Of a DNA stretch of 42,050 nt, positions 15,190 to 23,025 are shown one piece after another (within the stretch, counting starts at the first letter, position 1; each line of letters begins with the position of its first letter). The notes below the pieces were generated by a model, which did not search any database, had not been told where the DNA came from, and worked only from the letters and a program-made list of their open reading frames with translations. The stretch is from contig JAUSIH010000078.1 of NCBI GenBank assembly GCA_030648205.1, positions 1-42,050 on the forward strand, given 5' to 3'. Made by a program: the position numbers and the translations under genes. Source of the stretch: Dehalococcoidia bacterium (GTDB lineage: Bacteria; Chloroflexota; Dehalococcoidia; JAUSIH01).

Positions 15190-15651
15190 CTACGTTGGGA
15201 CTGTCTTCAGCAGCCCGCCTCTCATGGCATTCATGACGGCTTCGGTTCTTGTCCTGGCCTTCACCTTGAGGAAAAGGCTCTGCACGTGGGCCTCCACGGT
15301 CTTCGGCGAGATGCCAATGGCTTTCGCGATCTCGCGGTTCCTCGCCGAGAGGAAGATGCCCTCCTCCCCTGCGGGCATCCGGAGCTTCTCGCGGCCCCAC
15401 CGGGGATACTGCTCCCGCAGGGCCTGGATGCGCAGCACCACGGCCATCGGTGTGATGGGCTGGCGCACGCGTTTTGGCCGGCGGCCCCGAGGTTCCAAGC
15501 CTGTCAGACCGTGCGCGGCACAGGCACGCGCCCATCGGCTGATGGTATCCGGACTGAAGCCAAAGCGGCGGGCCGTGAGTTGTACCCTTCGTCCATGCTC
15601 TTGATACCACTGGAGGACGTACCATTGCTGGTGTCCGATATGTGTCCGACC
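15190..15651 (-). pseudogene. Chimeric remnant: transposase N-terminus fused to LuxR-type HTH
   Basis: One minus-strand frame runs open from a TAG at 15654 to the stop at 15190. Its first part (QQWYVLQWYQEHGRRVQLTA, FGFSPDTISRW, GLTGLEPRGRRPKR, then ALREQYPRWGREKLR) is the DNA-binding N-terminus of an IS481-type transposase/integrase. At the LSAR junction it switches to the C-terminal half of a LuxR-type helix-turn-helix (REIAKAIGISPKTVEAHVQS, then RTRTEAVMNAMRGGLL). No ATG precedes the transposase part; a TTG at 15498 could start only the chimera. Both parents use an LSA(R)-like sequence there, suggesting deletion by short homology. Direct repeats TGTCCGATA/TGTGTCCGAC at 15632-15650 may be the old element's end. 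Confidence 0.65.
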
Positions 15652-15770
15652 CTAATCAGGGCCACGGTCGTGCCGGTGGCAAGCGCAGCATATTGAATGT
15701 GACGCGCACGGGAGGACGGGGTGGTGTCCAAAATATGCGGGCACAGTCGGCAGGGCGGCATACTTTTCGT

Positions 15771-15807
15771 CCGTGAGACGGGCGGCGGGGCCGCCCGTCT
15801 CAAACGG
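15771..15807. repeat. Long perfect hairpin before pilT
   Basis: GAGACGGGCGG (15775-15785) and CCGCCCGTCTC (15791-15801) form an 11-bp stem with a 5-nt loop; CCGT/ACGG extends it beyond a 2-nt bulge. No T-run follows on either strand. The right arm reaches within 20 bp of the pilT -10, so it may be an operator or a boundary hairpin. Confidence 0.6.
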
Positions 15808-15818
15808 CCAATGTGGTA

Positions 15819-15824
15819 TATAAT
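15819..15824 (+). promoter_or_regulatory. -10 element of pilT
   Basis: Perfect TATAAT, 34 bp upstream of the pilT ATG, within TGGTATATAAT. The -35 position falls in the 3' arm of the hairpin and matches poorly. Confidence 0.5.
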
Positions 15825-15857
15825 TGGTCATCCCGTGGACACGCGGACAGAGGAGCT

Positions 15858-16901
15858 ATGGATAATCAGGAACTCAATCGGCTTCTCCAGGCGGTGCTGG
15901 ACTTGGGGGCGTCTGACATGCACATTGCGGCGGGAAGGCCGCCCGTCGTCCGCCGCATAGGTCATCTGGAGCCTCTTGAAGGCTATCCTGCGTTGTCGTC
16001 CGCGCAGACGCGGGACATGCTGGCCGCCATGATTGGCCCTGAGGACATGGCGGCCTTTGAGCGCGAACGCGACCTGGATTTTGCCTATGGCATGAAGGGG
16101 ATGGCGCGCTTTCGGGTGAACGCCGCCTACCAGCGAGGCTCTATTGCCCTGTCGTTGCGTCCTGTCCCCGTCAGTCCGCCGACGTTTGAACAATTGCGCC
16201 TGCCGCACGCCTGCGCCACCCTGGCCACGCTGGCGCGCGGGCTGGTGCTGGTCACGGGCCCGACAGGCAGCGGCAAGTCCAGCACTCTGGCCGCCATGAT
16301 TGACTACATCAACCGGACGGCCCATGTACGCATTGTGACGATTGAGGACCCCATAGAGTTCTTGCACTCTGATAACAAGGCGCACATTATCCAGCGGGAG
16401 GTCGGCGCGGACACGCGCTCCTTCGCCACCGCTCTGAAGCACGTCTTGCGGCAGGACCCGGACGTCATTCTGGTGGGAGAGCTGCGCGACCTGGAGACCA
16501 TCGCGCTGGGCCTGACGGCGGCGGAGACGGGCCATCTGGTGCTGGCGACGTTGCACACCAACAGCGCCGTTCAGACCGTGGACCGTATTATTGATGCCTT
16601 TCCTTTCCCGCAGCAGAACCAGATACGCGCTCAACTGGCGCTGGTCCTGGAGGGCGTCGTCGCCCAGCAGCTCCTGCCCCACGCCGACGGCAAAGGGCGG
16701 GTCGTCGCCTGCGAAGTGCTGATAGCTACTCCGGCCATCCGCAATCTCATCCGGGAGGGGAAGACGCACCAGATGTCCACGTATCTTCAGACGGGGACTC
16801 GCGTAGGGATGCAGACTCTGGAGCAGGCGCTCAAGGAGTTGGTCCAGGCAGGGCAAATCAAGGCCGAGGATGTTCAGGCGATGCTCGCCCAGCAGGCATA
16901 A
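15858..16901 (+). CDS. pilT: Type IV pilus retraction ATPase PilT
   Basis: A 347-residue secretion ATPase of the PilT type, which powers pilus retraction (twitching, DNA uptake) as a hexamer on the inner face of the membrane. All family boxes are intact: an N-terminal PAS-like domain (GASDMHI), Walker A GPTGSGKS (134-141), the Asp box IEDPIEF, Walker B VILVGELRD and the His box TLHTN. The PilT C-terminal region ends with the typical helix TLEQALKELVQAGQI. ATG at 15858 with GAGGAG upstream; a longer in-frame start at 15813 lies upstream of the promoter and is rejected. No pilB, pilC or pilin gene is nearby; the HAD-like gene follows after 11 bp. Confidence 0.95.
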   Translation: MDNQELNRLLQAVLDLGASDMHIAAGRPPVVRRIGHLEPLEGYPALSSAQTRDMLAAMIGPEDMAAFERERDLDFAYGMKGMARFRVNAAYQRGSIALSLRPVPVSPPTFEQLRLPHACATLATLARGLVLVTGPTGSGKSSTLAAMIDYINRTAHVRIVTIEDPIEFLHSDNKAHIIQREVGADTRSFATALKHVLRQDPDVILVGELRDLETIALGLTAAETGHLVLATLHTNSAVQTVDRIIDAFPFPQQNQIRAQLALVLEGVVAQQLLPHADGKGRVVACEVLIATPAIRNLIREGKTHQMSTYLQTGTRVGMQTLEQALKELVQAGQIKAEDVQAMLAQQA

Positions 16902-16912
16902 CGGAAGGTGTG

Positions 16913-17311
16913 ATGAATATCTTCTTTGACGTGGACAGCACGCTGATTGCCCGGGACGGGAGCTTGCGTCCGTTCGTGCCCCAGGTGTTTGAGCAGCTCG
17001 TAGGCGATGGACACAGAATCTACGTTTGGTCGGGGGTCGGACTGCGCTGGGAAGTGGTGGAGCGCCACCGCCTGCGGCCCTATGTCTCCGACGTGTTCGT
17101 CAAGCCTCTCTATGACCACCACAACAGCCTCCCCCTGCTGGGCGTATCCGTAAAACCCGACTTCTGTGTGGATGATCACCCGGAGGTCATCGGGGCGTTC
17201 GGGGGAGTCACCGTCTGGCCTTATGATGACCCGGACCCATTGGACCGCGAGATGGAGCGGGTCTACCAGATGGTGCAGGGCGTCAACAAAGCGCGGCGCA
17301 ACGGCAGCTAG
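16913..17311 (+). CDS. Small HAD-superfamily protein
   Basis: A 132-residue HAD-like hydrolase without a large cap domain. Motif I is DVDST (Asp7, Asp9), motif II VWSG, a lysine follows in FVKP, and motif IV is DDHPEV. Such short members are phosphatases of unknown substrate. The ATG at 16913 (GGAAGG upstream) is preferred over an adjacent GTG. It is 11 bp downstream of pilT and probably co-transcribed. Its TAG stop shares the palindrome CTAG with the stop of the convergent gmk gene. Confidence 0.75.
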   Translation: MNIFFDVDSTLIARDGSLRPFVPQVFEQLVGDGHRIYVWSGVGLRWEVVERHRLRPYVSDVFVKPLYDHHNSLPLLGVSVKPDFCVDDHPEVIGAFGGVTVWPYDDPDPLDREMERVYQMVQGVNKARRNGS

Positions 17312-17928
17312 ACGCGCGCCACGCGGGGTGGGATGCGGCAGCGTTCCGCTTGCAGAATCGCCTCAATGGTAGAGGCGGCGTGGTCAATACGCCCGTTGTC
17401 GTTCACGACCACGTAGTCGAACATGGGCAGGCGCGCCATCTCCTCCTGGGCCGTCTTGATGCGCCTCTCCATGTCCACCTCGCGCTCGGTCTTGCGCTGC
17501 CGCAGCCTGCGCTCCAGCTCCTCCAGGGTCGGCGACGCCAGGAAAATGAACACCGCCTGCGGGGCAAGGCTCTTGATGGTGGCCGCGCCCTGGACGTCAA
17601 TCTTGATAAACACGTCCCGCCCCCGGCTCAATGCCTCGCGCACCTGGGAGCGGGGCACTCCGTACCAATGGCCATAGACATGGGCGCTTTCCAGGAACTC
17701 GCCGCGCTCTTTCATGGCCGTGAACGCCTCTTCCGTGTAAAAGAAGTAGTCCACGCCGTCGCGTTCGCTGGCGCGCTTAGGCCTGGTTGTGGCGGTGATG
17801 GTGAAGTGGTAGGGCCGGTCAAGTGCGCGGAGACGCACCAGCACCGCGTCTTTGCCCACGCCGGAAGGGCCGGAGAGGACGACGAGCAGGGGGCTCCGCG
17901 CGAGGTATTCCTTGGGTAGCAGGTCCAC
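17308..17928 (-). CDS. gmk: Guanylate kinase
   Basis: A 206-residue guanylate kinase converting GMP to GDP with ATP. The P-loop GPSGVGKD (about 20-27), the GMP-binding TATTRPKRASERDGVDYFF-type segment, FLESAHVYGHWYG and the lid region KTERE are intact. A GTG start at 17928 is supported by GGGAGCG upstream. It lies 24 bp downstream of the tandem RemA gene and is the last gene of the M50-tyrA-aroA-remA-gmk run; remA-gmk adjacency is common in Gram-positive bacteria and Chloroflexota. It ends in a stop that overlaps the convergent HAD gene by 4 bp. Confidence 0.95.
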   Translation of the reverse strand: MDLLPKEYLARSPLLVVLSGPSGVGKDAVLVRLRALDRPYHFTITATTRPKRASERDGVDYFFYTEEAFTAMKERGEFLESAHVYGHWYGVPRSQVREALSRGRDVFIKIDVQGAATIKSLAPQAVFIFLASPTLEELERRLRQRKTEREVDMERRIKTAQEEMARLPMFDYVVVNDNGRIDHAASTIEAILQAERCRIPPRVARV

Positions 17929-17952
17929 TACGCGCTCCCGCTCCGCCGCGCC

Positions 17953-18492
17953 TTACGAGGCCTCGGCGCCGGGGCCGTTCTGGAGACGGTTCGCGATGGT
18001 GGCGGGCGTGAGGGCTGCGAGGACGATGTGCCCGCTGTCCAGGACCACGGCGGCCCTGACCCTGCGTCCGCTGGTCATGTCCACAATGAGGCCGCGGCTC
18101 TTGCCGTCCTTGATCATGGTTTTGACCGGCGCCGAGCGCGGGGAGACGATGGCTAGTACGCGATTCGCCGCCAGGACGTTGCCAAAACCTATATGAACGA
18201 GGTCCGTCGGCATAGTCAACCCCGCGTCTGCCCTTCGATATGATGGCCGCGGCACCGGGCCTGCAGCCAGAACGACGTGTCCGCTATCCATGACCGCGGC
18301 TGTGTTCACCCTGCGCCCGTTGGTCATGTCAATAAGCGTGCCCTGTCTTCGGCCTTCCTCAATCAGCCCCCTGGCCTCCATGGACCGGGGCGATAGGACT
18401 GCCCGGACGCGCTCGACCCTTAGCATGTTCGCAAAGCCGACGGTTGTCAAGTCGTCTGCCGGGGGCGGGATACGCTGCTTCTGTGGAGACAT
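17953..18492 (-). CDS. Tandem RemA (DUF370) fusion protein
   Basis: A 179-residue protein made of two consecutive RemA/YlzA (DUF370) domains; the normal protein has one and about 85-90 residues. Domain 1 (about 14-80) has VGFANML, VLSPRS, IDMTNGRR and MDSGHVVLAA. Domain 2 (about 95-170) has the near-canonical IGFGNVLAANRV, IVSPRSAPVK, VDMTSGRR and LDSGHIVLAAL followed by ATIANRL. The paired arginines of the GRR motif, needed for DNA binding in Bacillus RemA, are kept in both. A Pro/Arg linker joins them with no stop. RemA forms rings that bind DNA and activate matrix genes, and it is usually encoded beside gmk, as here. AGGTGGT precedes the ATG at 18492. Confidence 0.88.
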   Translation of the reverse strand: MSPQKQRIPPPADDLTTVGFANMLRVERVRAVLSPRSMEARGLIEEGRRQGTLIDMTNGRRVNTAAVMDSGHVVLAAGPVPRPSYRRADAGLTMPTDLVHIGFGNVLAANRVLAIVSPRSAPVKTMIKDGKSRGLIVDMTSGRRVRAAVVLDSGHIVLAALTPATIANRLQNGPGAEAS

Positions 18493-18499
18493 ACACCAC

Positions 18500-19801
18500 C
18501 TACGGGAGACTGGCGAGTCGGCGCAAGTCTTGCCAAAAGCTGGTATAGGAGATGGATGCGGCCTCCGCGTCGTCTATGGTTGTCTCATCCTGCGCCACCA
18601 GGCCGGCCACCGCCAGGCTCATGGCCAGTCGGTGGTCGCCGTGGCTCTGGCAGGCGGCGCCACGCAAGCGCGCACCGCCGTGGATGACCATGCCGTCGGG
18701 AAGCTCCTCGACTTGGACGCCCATGCGGTCCAGCTCTTGGGCCATGCTGCGGATGCGGTCGGACTCCTTCACGCGTAACTCTTCCGCGTTGCGGATGGTG
18801 GTTGTGCCACGGGCGACGGCTGCCGCTATCGCCAGTATGGGTATCTCGTCAATGGCGCGCGGGACAAGGTCGCCCGTGATCTCCGTGGCCTGTAGCTGGC
18901 TGGACTCGGCGACGATGTCCGCGACAGGCTCGCCTCCGACTTCCCGCTGGTTCTCCTGCCGGATGCGGGCGCCCATGGCACGCAGGACGTCCAGCACCCC
19001 CGTTCGCGACGGGTTGACGACGACGTTGCGCACCCGTATTCGGGCGTCCGGATGAATGGCCGCGGCGACCAGCCAGAAAGCCGCGGCGCTGATGTCCCCC
19101 GGCACATCCACGTCCACCGCGTGAAGCTTTCCCGGCCGGATGGTGACGCGGGACCCATCTGTCCGCACGTCGGCGCCCATGGCGCGGAACATGCGCTCCG
19201 TGTGGTCGCGGGTGGACACAGGCTCTTCCACCTCTGTCTCACCCTCGGCGAACAGCCCCGCTATGAGGATGGCGCTCTTGACCTGGGCGCTGGCCACGGG
19301 CATCCGGTAGCGGATGCCTTTGAGGCTGCCCCCGCGGATGGCCAGCGGCGCCTGTGTATCGCCTCGGCGTCCCCATATCTGAGCGCCCATCTGCCGCAGG
19401 GGCTGGATGACCCGTCCCATGGGACGGCTGCGGAGCGAGCTATCGCCAGTGATGATGGACAGGAAGGGGCGGGATGCCAGCAGGCCGCTGAGCAGGCGGG
19501 TGGAGGTACCGCTGTTGCCTGCGTCCAGAATACTCTCCGCCTCACGCAAGGCGTCCGCGCCCCGGCCATGCACCACCAGGCGCAGGGAGCCGTCTTCCGC
19601 GGATGTGGACTCGATAGAAGCGCCCAACGCGCGCAGGCACGCCACGGTCGAGAGGCAGTCCGCGCCTGTGGAGAAGTGGGTGATGGTGGCTTGCCCGTGC
19701 GCAATGGCGTTGAACAGAGCGGCCCTGTGGGAGATGGACTTGTCGCCAGGCAGCGACAGGTCGCCTTCCAGACGTGCGCAGGGGCGGACCGTCTCACGCA
19801 T
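18500..19801 (-). CDS. aroA: 3-phosphoshikimate 1-carboxyvinyltransferase (EPSP synthase)
   Basis: A 433-residue EPSP synthase, sixth step of the shikimate pathway (shikimate-3-phosphate plus PEP). Recognisable are LPGDKSISHRA near the N-terminus, LDAGNSGTSTRLL, SLRSRPMGR, SAQVKSAILIAGL, TRDHTERM and LRVKESDRI, with SHGDHRLAMS near the C-terminus. Length is normal. The ATG at 19801 follows the tyrA stop by 12 bp; no strong ribosome-binding site is seen, consistent with translational coupling. With tyrA it supplies aromatic amino-acid precursors. Confidence 0.96.
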   Translation of the reverse strand: MRETVRPCARLEGDLSLPGDKSISHRAALFNAIAHGQATITHFSTGADCLSTVACLRALGASIESTSAEDGSLRLVVHGRGADALREAESILDAGNSGTSTRLLSGLLASRPFLSIITGDSSLRSRPMGRVIQPLRQMGAQIWGRRGDTQAPLAIRGGSLKGIRYRMPVASAQVKSAILIAGLFAEGETEVEEPVSTRDHTERMFRAMGADVRTDGSRVTIRPGKLHAVDVDVPGDISAAAFWLVAAAIHPDARIRVRNVVVNPSRTGVLDVLRAMGARIRQENQREVGGEPVADIVAESSQLQATEITGDLVPRAIDEIPILAIAAAVARGTTTIRNAEELRVKESDRIRSMAQELDRMGVQVEELPDGMVIHGGARLRGAACQSHGDHRLAMSLAVAGLVAQDETTIDDAEAASISYTSFWQDLRRLASLP

Positions 19802-19813
19802 GGGGTCTCGCTG

Positions 19814-20842
19814 CTACTTCTTCGGGGCTGGCGGCAGGTCGCCGAGCTTTTTCTGGCCCTTCCCGTCCGTATCGCCCATCAGCTCCCTGCTACGGCGGGC
19901 GAGCCGCTCGCCGACGAAGAGGCCCGCCATGCGCTCGCTGAGGCCGGGTATCTCCTCGAAAGCCTTGCTGGACGGCGAGGGCTCAAATGAGCCGTTCAGC
20001 CACCGCTGCCGCGCCTCGTGGACTCGGACGAACGTCGGGCCGAGCTGGTCATTCGCCTCCGTGAGCATCCGGCGGTACTCCTGGAGCTCGCGGATGAGTG
20101 CGTTTATCCAGGGGACAATGTTGTCCTTGTTGGTGAGGCAGATGTCCCGGTTCATCTCGGGGTCGCCGGAGGCCAGTCGCGTGACGTCGCGGTAACCCGA
20201 AGATGCAAGGCGGCCCATCTCGCGCCAGGAGGGGCTGCCCGTCGTGGCGGACGTCAGCGCGGACGACAGGACAAGAGGCAGGTGGCTCACCGCGGCGACA
20301 AAGCTGTCGTGCTCCTGGGCGTCTAGGAAGAACGGTTTTGCCCCCGCGATCTCCGCAAGGCTGACAATAGCTTTTACCGCTTCGGGAGGCGCCTTCTTGC
20401 CCGGAATCACACAGTAGGAGGCGCCTTGGAAGAGGCCCGCGTCCGCCGCGTCAATGCCGGACGTCTCTTTGCCCGCCATGGGATGCCCGCCCACGAAGCT
20501 GACCGTGGCCGGAAGGTACTGTTCCGCCCACGCCAGTACCTGGGTCTTGGTGCTGCCCGTGTCGGTGACCACACAGTTGGGCTGCAGGTGCGGAGCAATG
20601 GCCTCCATAACCTCGCGGATTGCCATCACCGGCGTCGCGATGATGACCATTCCGGACTTCTCGACCGCTCCAATGAGGTTCCAGGAGGACTTGTCAGCCG
20701 CGCCCCGTTTGACCGCCTTGGAGGCCGCGGACGGCTCCTTGTCGTGGGCGACAATCTCAATGTCCTTGAGCTTGGCCTTCTTCAGGGCCATGCCCAGCGA
20801 GCCTCCAATAAGTCCCGTCCCGATGATGGTGATTTTTTCCAT
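19814..20842 (-). CDS. tyrA: Prephenate dehydrogenase
   Basis: A 342-residue NAD(P)-dependent prephenate (or arogenate) dehydrogenase of the tyrosine branch. The Rossmann motif is GTGLIGGSLG (8-17); the family signatures VTDTGSTK, GGHPMAGKE and the helical domain segment AAVSHLPL are intact. The C-terminus carries a Lys/Pro-rich tail and no ACT domain, so feedback control by tyrosine through ACT is not expected. ATG at 20842 with AGAGGGA upstream. It lies 21 bp downstream of the M50 protease gene and 12 bp upstream of aroA. Confidence 0.94.
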   Translation of the reverse strand: MEKITIIGTGLIGGSLGMALKKAKLKDIEIVAHDKEPSAASKAVKRGAADKSSWNLIGAVEKSGMVIIATPVMAIREVMEAIAPHLQPNCVVTDTGSTKTQVLAWAEQYLPATVSFVGGHPMAGKETSGIDAADAGLFQGASYCVIPGKKAPPEAVKAIVSLAEIAGAKPFFLDAQEHDSFVAAVSHLPLVLSSALTSATTGSPSWREMGRLASSGYRDVTRLASGDPEMNRDICLTNKDNIVPWINALIRELQEYRRMLTEANDQLGPTFVRVHEARQRWLNGSFEPSPSSKAFEEIPGLSERMAGLFVGERLARRSRELMGDTDGKGQKKLGDLPPAPKK

Positions 20843-20863
20843 ATCCCTCTTCCTCGTCGGTGT

Positions 20864-21571
20864 CTACGGCAGCGGCCTGCCGGCAAAAAGCATGCCCAGG
20901 AACTGCGCCACAGTCCGCAGTCCGCCCCACAGGAAACTCTGCTGAGAGAAGCTGTCGAAGGCCAGCACCGCGATAAGGAGCATCGGCCCGTAGGTCTCGA
21001 CGCGCGCCAGCGCGAAGGCGGGCCGCCGCGGAAGGATGCCCAGAAGCACCTTGAAGCCGTCCAGCGGTGGCAGGGGAATCAGGTTGAAGACGCCCAGAAT
21101 GATGTTGTAGAAGACGATGTAGCCCAGGACGTCGCCGACCAGCCCCTGGTCCATCCCGAAGAGGAAACCGCTCAAGGAGATTGTCCCCAGCTTGAGCGGG
21201 ATGCCGAAGATGCCCGCGGTGACGAAGTTCGCCAGGGGCCCGGCGAGGGCCACCAGTGCCATGGCCCTCATGTGGTCCATGCGGACGCCGATGGCAAAGG
21301 GGTTGACAGGCACGGGTTTGCCCCAGCCGAACCCAACCAGGAAGAGCAGGACAGTGCCCAGCGGGTCCAAGTGTCGGATGGGGTTCAGGGAAAGCCGGCC
21401 CAGCCGCTGGGCCGTGTCGTCGCCCAGCGCGTGGGCGGCCAGGGCGTGGCCGAACTCGTGTACGGTGATGGCGACGAGCAGCGACAGCCCGACGGTGACC
21501 AGGACGACGGGGAGCACCTCCAGGAACTGGAGCGGGTCTCGAAAGAGCAGCGTCAGCAGGGGAAGCAGCAT
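20864..21571 (-). CDS. Site-2 protease-like peptidase, M50 family
   Basis: A 235-residue integral-membrane zinc metalloprotease of the short M50/SpoIVFB-like group. The zinc motif HEFGH sits in the first membrane helix region (about residues 38-42), and the third zinc ligand lies in NLIPLPPLDG (the NPxxPLDG motif) in a later helix. Five or six hydrophobic segments are evident. No PDZ or CBS domain is present. Members cleave transmembrane segments of regulatory proteins; the target is unknown. The ATG at 21571 is the first good start after an extended -10 at 21622-21630. First gene of the operon leading to tyrA, aroA, RemA and gmk. Confidence 0.88.
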   Translation of the reverse strand: MLLPLLTLLFRDPLQFLEVLPVVLVTVGLSLLVAITVHEFGHALAAHALGDDTAQRLGRLSLNPIRHLDPLGTVLLFLVGFGWGKPVPVNPFAIGVRMDHMRAMALVALAGPLANFVTAGIFGIPLKLGTISLSGFLFGMDQGLVGDVLGYIVFYNIILGVFNLIPLPPLDGFKVLLGILPRRPAFALARVETYGPMLLIAVLAFDSFSQQSFLWGGLRTVAQFLGMLFAGRPLP

Positions 21572-21621
21572 ACAGCCTGGTCCGTTTTCACTTTGCGTGT
21601 TGCAATAGCGCCAGCTGACGC

Positions 21622-21630
21622 ATTATAGCA
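21622..21630 (-). promoter_or_regulatory. Extended -10 promoter of the M50-tyrA-aroA-RemA-gmk operon
   Basis: Minus-strand TGCTATAAT, about 50 bp upstream of the M50 start. No clear -35. The remainder of the 21572-21857 gap shows no gene. Confidence 0.6.
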
Positions 21631-21857
21631 TGAGCAAGCCTTGTAGCCACAATTGCGCAGGCGCTCTTGAACTCGTAGCGCTGATGCCGCTGGGAAGCGT
21701 GCTCGCCGGGGCGCTGGCGGACGCGTTCAGTGTAGGATGTGGGGCTATATGGGGGCTCTCGGCGTGGTCCGCGCTGCCTTCGTGACGCTGGTTGTGGTCG
21801 CTGCGCCGAAGCCAAAGAGACTGTAAGGCTTTGAGTCTTCCCATTGGTCGGAGGAGG

Positions 21858-22631
21858 CTACTCTTCCTCCTCCTCTTCCTCCCCATCCTCGTCTGGCGCG
21901 GTGCGGAGAGCGATTCTGGGCACGATGGCATTCGCCTTCATCTTTTTCTTTTTGGGGGGCGCAAGGCCCTCCGCGGCCTTACGCAGGTCGCTTATGGCTT
22001 CGGCGGACTTGACGTCCTTCACCCGAACGGCCAGCCCCTGGACACCCATGTCGCGCAGCACCTCCACCTCGGCGATGGACAGGGTGGCCGGCACCACAGC
22101 GATGACAGACTTGCTGGTAAGCCCCGCGGTGCGCTGGAAGACCATGACCCGCTGAATCGTAAGCGGGGGGTCCCCCAAGTCCAGCAGGACGGCGTCCACT
22201 TCCAGTTGCTCCGCGGTGGCCGCGAGGGTGTCCTCCATGAGGTTGTCCAGGACGAGCACCTTGCCCATCTCTTCGTCGCGGAGGATGGACATGGGCGCCT
22301 GCTGCGGCTCGAAGACCAGGAAGTCGCAGCCGGCTTCCTTGAGCGCCGGTATGTGCTCCGCGCTCAGGTCGTGGCAGAGGACCCCGCAGGACACGGACTC
22401 GGCTGCCTTGAATGTAGCCCCAAGGTCCTTAATGTTCGCAGCGGATACGGGGACAACTATGAAGTCGGCGCCCGCGCTGGCTGCGGCTGCGGCCGTCCTG
22501 GGGTTCTCCTTGTCCAGGAGGGCAATGGTGAGGAGGCTCGGCGTCTTGGGCTGGGCTGCGTGGAAGCCGAAGCCCATCGGCTGATTCACGCCGTGGGCGA
22601 GCTTCTCCAGTCGCTCCACCAGTTTGCTCAC
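21858..22631 (-). CDS. Protein of unknown function, TIM-barrel-like, poly-Glu tail
   Basis: I do not recognise this family. The 257-residue product alternates hydrophobic strands and Ala-rich helices (LTIALLDKENP, ADFIVVPVSAANI, SCGVLCHDL, CDFLVFEPQQAP, VLVLDNL, AVLLDLGDPP, SVIAVVPATLS, VQGLAVRV), about eight beta-alpha units as in a phosphate-binding TIM barrel, though no known active site is obvious. It ends in a Lys-rich segment (PPKKKKMK) and an acidic tail of seven glutamates. The GTG at 22631 has GAGG 7 nt upstream; an in-frame ATG at 22646 lacks one. It lies 28 bp downstream of tRNA-Thr on the same strand and may share its transcript. Confidence 0.7.
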   Translation of the reverse strand: MSKLVERLEKLAHGVNQPMGFGFHAAQPKTPSLLTIALLDKENPRTAAAAASAGADFIVVPVSAANIKDLGATFKAAESVSCGVLCHDLSAEHIPALKEAGCDFLVFEPQQAPMSILRDEEMGKVLVLDNLMEDTLAATAEQLEVDAVLLDLGDPPLTIQRVMVFQRTAGLTSKSVIAVVPATLSIAEVEVLRDMGVQGLAVRVKDVKSAEAISDLRKAAEGLAPPKKKKMKANAIVPRIALRTAPDEDGEEEEEEE

Positions 22632-22659
22632 GTTACGTCCTCGCATATCGGCGATGCTG

Positions 22660-22734
22660 TGGAGCCAGCGGTGGGATTCGAACCCACGACCTGCGGTTTA
22701 CGAAACCGCTGCTCTACCACTGAGCTACGCTGGC
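22660..22734 (-). tRNA. tRNA-Thr (anticodon CGT)
   Basis: Minus strand, 75 nt with encoded CCA. Acceptor GCCAGCG/CGCTGGC, D-arm GCTCAGTGGTAGAGC, anticodon stem GCGGT/ACCGC with loop TTCGTAA (anticodon CGT, reading ACG), T-arm with GGTTCGAAT. The unknown TIM-barrel-like gene starts 28 bp downstream. Confidence 0.96.
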
Positions 22735-22924
22735 GTCAAAACTAACGGCCCAGCGCCACGGCTGGACCGTTTCCTACGCCATTTTACTACGGATGCCGTC
22801 TGAGCGCCAGACGTGCGGTAAATACAAAGAGGCTTGAATTGCCGAGCGTGATGATACCGGAGTGTTGCTCGTACCGGTGCGTTCGCCGTCGGCGCGGCGC
22901 CGGAAGGCTTTGGCCCGACCCGTG

Positions 22925-22975
22925 CAAAAACAGAGGAGGCGCAGGCTTTCCTTTCTGACGAGGAAGCCCGCGCCT
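22925..22975 (-). terminator. Intrinsic terminator of the rpsP-khpA operon
   Basis: On the minus strand AGGCGCGGGCTTCCT (22975-22961) pairs with AGGAAAGCCTGCGCCT (22952-22937) apart from one bulge and one G.U, with an 8-nt loop; then CCTCTG and TTTTT (22930-22926). A classical rho-independent terminator about 50 bp after the khpA stop. The rest of 22735-23025 shows no gene. Confidence 0.8.
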
Positions 22976-23025
22976 GGGCTTGCCCGTGACCGCTCCGCAC
23001 GGGCGGGAGCCGTTTACGACCCCAG

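Noticed and set aside
15504-15803. A 99-codon minus-strand frame near the transposase remnant
   Set aside because: It overlaps the recognisable transposase frame in another register and shows no domain.
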